Source: JBEKEX01 sp050013615
GTDB taxonomy: Bacteria; Chloroflexota; Anaerolineae; Anaerolineales; Anaerolineaceae
Assembly: GCA_050013615.1 (NCBI GenBank)
Contig: JBEKEX010000004.1
Span: forward strand, 1-41,843
DNA: 41,843 nt
Reading direction: 5' to 3'
Of this stretch, positions 37,842 through 41,843 are shown in pieces. The translations under genes and the position numbers were made by a program. The notes beneath the pieces were generated by a model. That model saw only the letters and a program-made list of their open reading frames with translations, was not told where the DNA came from and did not search any database. Position 1 is the first letter of the stretch. Each line of letters opens with the position of its first letter.

Positions 37842-40315
37842 CCTGGATACTAGTGAATCTTTCAATTCAAGGCGTGAAGGGTGTATTGAACAGAGCAGGT
37901 GATTTTCATTTTGATATAAAAAAAGGGAAACCACAATCATTAGCAATTTTTGGGCGGAATGGATATGGCAAAAGTGGTTATGCCGACGCGGTTGAATACC
38001 TGTTTTCAACAGATGGCGAAATAGAACATTTAGGTAAAGGTGGTGCTGATAGTGAACAGGGTGGAAAACATGCAATCCCTCATGTACTAGCAGAAGAAAA
38101 AGGAATCGCCTCCCAAATAATCGCCGAGTTTATTCAAGTAGAAACTGGCGAAAAAATAACAGCAACACGACCAGTTGTCACAGGGCGAAATGATATTCGC
38201 CCTTCAGAAATTGAAAAAGTGATAGCTCAATCCCCTGCTCACAGAATACTTCGTCAGCATGATTTACGGCACTTTATTATTGACATGAAACCCGGAGAAA
38301 AGTTCTCGGAATTTGCCAGATGGATAGGTTTTGAAAATTCTGTAACGCTACTAAAACATTTAACCACAGTTGAAAATACATTAAAAGATACTGATGTTGA
38401 TCGCGAAATAGCTGAACGATTACAAAGTATAAAAACTCATACAAGTGGATCTGTGACTTCCTATGATCAGTCTACTATTTTCAAATGGTGTGAACAAGAG
38501 GTAGCAAAATATATTAATGAAACAATCAGTATTCACAAAGCAGAAGATATAGAAAAAATACTCATTCGTCTACGTGAATCACAGGAAACATTGGTAATAC
38601 AATCGCAAGCAGCAAAGATATATCAAACGAATAAAGATTTAGAAGAAAAAGCTAATAATTTTATAGGCGAAAATGGGGGGATAGAGTTACTCCAAAAGAA
38701 ATTGAGCGAAACCCTATACGCGGAACAGGCCAAAAATTCTTTAGATGCACAAGCGACTCAAAGCGTGTTCAATGAAGTTTGGGAAAAGGCTCAAAAACTT
38801 TTTACCGAACAAAAAACAGATGTATGCCCTATCTGCCTAACATCATGGGATAAAACAATAGCAGGTTCACAAGATAGCGCACTTATTTACTTAGACAAAA
38901 GTTTAGCTGCACTTACTGAACTAAGAAAAGCAAAAGGTGCCCTCCAACTTAAACAACAAGAATTGAAAACCGCATTACAAGAAGTGGAACATGAATTGTC
39001 AGAATTTGATAGACTTGCACAACAATTATCACTACCAGAAATATCAGACAATATAAAAACAATTAAACCCATTTGCAAGAATCTTTCGCAAATAAATGAG
39101 CCGATTTATCAAGCTAAAACGCAATTCCAAGAATTAATAGATGAATCCATTAAATTAGTCACAAAAACAATTGCGCAATCAATACATAAACAAATAATAG
39201 AAAGTTCTAGTCCACTTGTTAAAAATATTGAAACAACAATCACAAATATAGAAGCAATAAAAGAATCAATTTTACGTCTTGATTCTTTGACACTACAGCA
39301 AACTGAAATTCGAGCTGTCGAACAAAAATTTATAAAGATTGCAGAAAGAATTCGTATTGAAACTAAATCTGTTGTCGACAGCTCATTGGATGTTCTCCGT
39401 GAGGATATTAATCTTATCTACAAAGAAATTCATCCAGAAGAAGCAATTCCTAATATTAATATTGATTTAGATGCTGAAAATAAAACATTTAATATCCGGG
39501 TTGGATTTCATTCTGCTGATCGCCAAGTACCGCCAGGTGGTTATTTAAGTGAGGCACAAATTAATACACTTGGATTGGCAATATTTCTAAGTTCAGTTCG
39601 TCGTTTTAATAAGGATTTCCCTTTTGTTTTTCTTGACGATATAGTTTCATCATATGATGCGGATTGCCGAGCTAGGATTGTGGATGTTCTTGCAGAAGAA
39701 ATGAATGGTTTTCAAATATTCCTAACAACTCATGACGAAAGGTTTTACAACCATCTAAAAGGTCGATTAGAAAAGGATAATTGGATATTTGAAAGAATCG
39801 CAAGTTATGATTTTGATCAGGGTCCAAGACGCGAATCAGATAATTTGCGAATTGATCAAATTGATGCACTTATTAAACAAGGGGATGAAAAAATTGCTGG
39901 TAATGCGGTAAGGCAATTTATGGAAGAATGGTTTGATAATATGTGTGAAAAATTATGCGTTTATACAATACATAAAAGAAGTTATAGAGATTACCAACGC
40001 ACACTTTTTGATTATTGGGATCCGTTTATCAAGTCTTTACATAATATAAAAGGAGAGCCCCCCAAGCGAATCTTGGAATCCAAAGCTTATGATCATTTGC
40101 AGGGTAGCTTAATACCAATAATTAATTTTTACAGCCATAATCAGGCAAATCCATATGAATGGCCTTCTTTGGGAGATGTCGAATATGTGTGGACTGCATT
40201 CAAAGATTTTTTGAGGTTATTTTATTGTGACAATTGTGGAAAATTATTACGTTATCAATTTGAAGAAAAAAAATTATATTGCACATGTGGTGGGGCCATA
40301 ATACAAGAGCCATAG
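37838..40315 (+). CDS. SMC/Rad50-like ATPase with zinc hook and C-terminal zinc ribbon
   Basis: An 825-residue protein. Walker A is GRNGYGKS (39-46); a coiled-coil arm follows with a C330-P-I-C333 zinc hook; the ABC signature is YLSEAQINTLGLAIF (569 on), Walker B FVFLDDIVSSYD (D600-D601), and the H-loop TTHDERF (H632). After the head an extra domain of about 190 residues has R692-x3-E696 (AVRQFMEEWF) and H767 (NFYSHNQAN), an Arg-Glu-His set like that of the PrrC/RloC anticodon nucleases, and ends in a zinc ribbon (C797, C800, C815, C817). RloC also has a zinc hook. A phage-defence role is likely; nuclease activity is hypothesis. AT-rich composition indicates acquisition. Confidence 0.8.
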   Translation: MTWILVNLSIQGVKGVLNRAGDFHFDIKKGKPQSLAIFGRNGYGKSGYADAVEYLFSTDGEIEHLGKGGADSEQGGKHAIPHVLAEEKGIASQIIAEFIQVETGEKITATRPVVTGRNDIRPSEIEKVIAQSPAHRILRQHDLRHFIIDMKPGEKFSEFARWIGFENSVTLLKHLTTVENTLKDTDVDREIAERLQSIKTHTSGSVTSYDQSTIFKWCEQEVAKYINETISIHKAEDIEKILIRLRESQETLVIQSQAAKIYQTNKDLEEKANNFIGENGGIELLQKKLSETLYAEQAKNSLDAQATQSVFNEVWEKAQKLFTEQKTDVCPICLTSWDKTIAGSQDSALIYLDKSLAALTELRKAKGALQLKQQELKTALQEVEHELSEFDRLAQQLSLPEISDNIKTIKPICKNLSQINEPIYQAKTQFQELIDESIKLVTKTIAQSIHKQIIESSSPLVKNIETTITNIEAIKESILRLDSLTLQQTEIRAVEQKFIKIAERIRIETKSVVDSSLDVLREDINLIYKEIHPEEAIPNINIDLDAENKTFNIRVGFHSADRQVPPGGYLSEAQINTLGLAIFLSSVRRFNKDFPFVFLDDIVSSYDADCRARIVDVLAEEMNGFQIFLTTHDERFYNHLKGRLEKDNWIFERIASYDFDQGPRRESDNLRIDQIDALIKQGDEKIAGNAVRQFMEEWFDNMCEKLCVYTIHKRSYRDYQRTLFDYWDPFIKSLHNIKGEPPKRILESKAYDHLQGSLIPIINFYSHNQANPYEWPSLGDVEYVWTAFKDFLRLFYCDNCGKLLRYQFEEKKLYCTCGGAIIQEP

Positions 40316-40439
40316 AAAAGATTTTCATACAAAATTCTGAAGTTTAAATTAATGGGCATGATTAGGTAGATGCTATGTTGAAATTCAAGAGGGTGTAAAC
40401 AATGTATTGCACGACCTTTTCGTGAATAAGGAGAAAATC

Positions 40440-40700
40440 ATGAACTTTCAAGGTGCAGTCATAAAAGAACAGGGCGTTACCTTCGCCATCGTAATTGTAA
40501 AAAAGTCCGTAATCGATAATCGCACTGAAGCTATTGAGGCTATCAAAGGTTTCCAACAATGTTTTCCCGGATTGCCAATTGTACTCATGGCCCAAGATCA
40601 AAGTGGCGTGCCAACTTATTATGGCAGGCCAGATATATCAAAATTCTTGGCATCAGTGCCCTTGCAAGCAATACCTTGGAAACAATATACCATTAGCTAG
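40440..40700 (+). CDS. conserved small hypothetical protein
   Basis: The ATG at 40440 follows AAGGAG at 40428-40433. The 86-residue protein appears compact alpha/beta: NFQGAVIKEQGVTFAIVIVKKSVI, then EAIEAIKGFQQCFPGLPIVLMAQDQ and a tyrosine-rich TYYGRPDISKFLASV. The pattern recalls a small Rossmann-like or thioredoxin-like half domain, but I recognise no family. It lies after the AT-rich ATPase insert and before the YqeK-like gene, and its composition is nearer to the backbone. Confidence 0.6.
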   Translation: MNFQGAVIKEQGVTFAIVIVKKSVIDNRTEAIEAIKGFQQCFPGLPIVLMAQDQSGVPTYYGRPDISKFLASVPLQAIPWKQYTIS

Positions 40701-40714
40701 ATGTAGCCCTTTAT

Positions 40715-40734
40715 CCTTGTGCTAAGATAAACAC
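40715..40734 (+). promoter_or_regulatory. near-leaderless promoter box, copy 1
   Basis: A 20-base motif containing TTGTGC and TAAGAT (40723-40728), six bases before a TTG and nine before the ATG of the YqeK-like gene. It matches the motif at 41431-41450 at 19 of 20 positions. The TAAGAT is probably a -10 box giving a leaderless or three-base-leader transcript. Confidence 0.5.
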
Positions 40735-40737
40735 TTG

Positions 40738-41352
40738 ATGCACCTACAACTCAATGCGTTTATTCGTGACCTTCCGTTCACCGGAGATCTCCAACGCGAC
40801 AGTCAGGCTCTCCTCACCTATCACAATCGAATCGTCACCGCCAGGCACAGCCTGCGCGTGGCCGCCGAGGCCAAACGGCTGGCCTTGCACTGGAATGAAG
40901 ATCCTGCCAAAGCCGAGATCGCCGGGTGGCTGCATGATATCAGCGCCATCGTCCCGCGCGACCAACAGCTTAACCTTGCTGAAAGCCTGGAAATCGACAT
41001 CCTCCCCGAAGAACGCACCTACCCATTATTGTTGCACCAAAAATTATCCGCGGTCATAGCTCGCGAGATCTTCTCGGTCACTGATCCCGCCATCCTCAGC
41101 GCCATCGAGTGCCACACCACGCTGAAAGCCAATACCTCCGCCCTGGATAAGATCGTCTTCGTCGCCGACAAGCTCCATTGGGACCAGCCCGGCGATCCGC
41201 CCTATTTGGATGCATTGCGAACCGCGCTGGAACATTCCCTCGACGCAGCCGCCTTGTGCTATCTTGATTATCTCTGGCAGCGGAGGGAAACGTTACCCGC
41301 TTTGCATCCCTGGGTGGTTGAAGCGTATCAAGAACTCAGTAATGTCGCATAG
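40738..41352 (+). CDS. yqeK: YqeK-like HD-domain phosphohydrolase
   Basis: A 204-residue HD protein matching the YqeK family of symmetrical diadenosine tetraphosphate hydrolases: histidine in ARHSLRVAAEAKRLALHW, HD pair in AEIAGWLHDISAI, further histidines in LLHQKLSAVIAREIF and AIECHTTLKA, and the closing aspartate in IVFVADKLHWDQPG. Family members use iron to hydrolyse Ap4A to two ADP. The usual neighbours nadD and rsfS are absent here. The ATG at 40738 is nine bases after a TAAGAT box and has no Shine-Dalgarno, so translation is probably leaderless or nearly so. Confidence 0.85.
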   Translation: MHLQLNAFIRDLPFTGDLQRDSQALLTYHNRIVTARHSLRVAAEAKRLALHWNEDPAKAEIAGWLHDISAIVPRDQQLNLAESLEIDILPEERTYPLLLHQKLSAVIAREIFSVTDPAILSAIECHTTLKANTSALDKIVFVADKLHWDQPGDPPYLDALRTALEHSLDAAALCYLDYLWQRRETLPALHPWVVEAYQELSNVA

Positions 41353-41372
41353 TACAAGGTGCAACGGCCCGC

Positions 41373-41389
41373 CCCCCGACTATCGGGGG
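41373..41389. terminator. GC-rich hairpin after the YqeK-like gene
   Basis: CCCCCGA (41373-41379) and TCGGGGG (41383-41389) form a perfect seven-base-pair stem around CTA, 20 bases after the stop codon. No T-run follows, so termination efficiency is uncertain. Confidence 0.4.
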
Positions 41390-41430
41390 CAAAGCATCCA
41401 ACCCCTCGAATAACGGCGTCATTTTTTACC

Positions 41431-41450
41431 CCTTGTGCTAAGATAAGCAC
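41431..41450 (+). promoter_or_regulatory. leaderless promoter box, copy 2
   Basis: Copy of the 40715-40734 motif with one difference. TAAGAT (41439-41444) ends six bases before the response-regulator ATG, so the transcript should begin at the start codon. The motif also contains GTGCT-aagata-AGCAC, an inverted repeat around the -10, perfect here and imperfect in copy 1. Confidence 0.5.
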
Positions 41451-41843
41451 ATGAGCATTTCCATCTTGCTGGCCGAAGACCACCAGATCGTGCGCGAGGG
41501 CACACGCCAATTGCTGGAACAATCCGCCGACATGCGGGTGGTGGGCGAGGCCGCCGACGGACTGGAAGCCGTCGAGCTGGCCGCCCGCATCCGCCCGGAC
41601 GTGATCGTGATGGACGTGCGCCTGCCGCACCTGAACGGCATCGAGGCCACACGCGCCATCACCACCCGTTTCCCCCAAATCAAGGTCCTGATCCTCTCGG
41701 CGTACGACAACGACAGCTATGTCTTTCCGCTCCTCGAAGCCGGAGCCAGCGGCTATCTGCTGAAGACTTCCAGCGGCGCCGAGTTGGCCGAAGCCATCCG
41801 CCTGGTGCATTCCGGGCAGACCGCCCTGTCGCCGCGCATCAGC
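41451..41843 (+). CDS. NarL/FixJ-type response regulator (3' end outside window)
   Basis: The first 131 residues of a response regulator. The receiver domain has the acidic pair E9-D10 (LLAEDHQIVREG), phospho-acceptor D55 (VIVMDVRLPHLNGIEAT), the switch serine in VLILSAYDND and the conserved lysine in GYLLKTSSGAELAEAIR. The spacing and the phrase following it (VHSGQTALSPRIS) are typical of LuxR/NarL regulators, whose DNA-binding domain should lie beyond the window. It has no Shine-Dalgarno and a -10 box six bases upstream. A partner sensor kinase is not in the window. Confidence 0.88.
   Translation, partial: MSISILLAEDHQIVREGTRQLLEQSADMRVVGEAADGLEAVELAARIRPDVIVMDVRLPHLNGIEATRAITTRFPQIKVLILSAYDNDSYVFPLLEAGASGYLLKTSSGAELAEAIRLVHSGQTALSPRIS

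Noticed and set aside
37838..40315. Calling the ATPase RecN, RecF or Rad50.
   Set aside because: Length, the single CPIC hook, the 190-residue C-terminal extension with zinc ribbon and the AT-rich two-gene context do not fit those repair proteins.
1..41843. CRISPR arrays, tRNA or rRNA genes.
   Set aside because: I found no regularly spaced direct repeats and no cloverleaf or rRNA-like stretches on reading the window; a covariance-model scan would settle small RNAs.

Overview
The window reads as chromosome of a free-living anaerobic or facultative bacterium. The backbone has moderate-to-high G+C, many small enzyme genes, a glycyl-radical enzyme with its activase, a GH127/GH2 glycosidase locus and several near-leaderless promoters. 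This would suit a Chloroflexota (Anaerolineae-like) genome, but no rRNA or other marker gene is present, so the placement is inference. I saw no tRNA, rRNA or CRISPR array.

Layout. 1-12.5 kb: backbone of mostly small soluble enzymes (DinB-fold proteins, a beta-lactamase-fold hydrolase, two methyltransferases, an AAA/DUF4143 ATPase, an HD protein, an MFS exporter, GNAT, VOC, DUF1349, DUF488) and a convergent CBS-protein/MglA-like GTPase pair. 12.5-18.4 kb: a sharply AT-rich island of seven genes on one strand: a ThyA-like protein, a short DUF84-like protein, an acyl-carrier-like protein, an XRE repressor, an ImmA-type metallopeptidase, a second divergent ThyA-like protein, and a thymidylate-kinase-like domain fused to what looks like the helical domain of phage 5-hydroxymethyluracil kinases. 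18.4-23.3 kb: backbone with a PlsC-like acyltransferase, a zinc-ribbon microprotein behind a terminator-bearing leader, small proteins, a ferritin-like protein and a decayed hydrolase. 23.3-34.0 kb: glycyl-radical enzyme and activase, SGNH hydrolase, DUF4332 and SpoIIM-like proteins, then a minus-strand operon for sugar uptake and arabinoside/galactoside cleavage. 34.3-37.4 kb: an MgtA-type P-type ATPase and a metallo-beta-lactamase-fold protein with an internal deletion. 37.4-40.3 kb: a second AT-rich insert with a small protein and a zinc-hook SMC-like ATPase under one promoter. 40.4-41.8 kb: a small protein, a YqeK-like HD phosphohydrolase and a response regulator cut by the window end.

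The most notable content is the 12.7-18.3 kb island. It combines two ThyA-fold enzymes, a nucleotide kinase/helical-domain fusion, a possible nucleotide-sanitising protein and an acyl carrier protein with an XRE/ImmA switch. A promoter at 14224-14252 carries three copies of a GTAAGA half-site. My reading, which is inference, is a chromosomal pathway making a hypermodified pyrimidine nucleotide or DNA base, held off by the XRE repressor and released by ImmA proteolysis. The zinc-hook ATPase pair is a candidate phage-defence module. A small orphan gene at 3801-4247 has a consensus promoter with a Gram-positive-type SOS box between its -35 and -10 elements.
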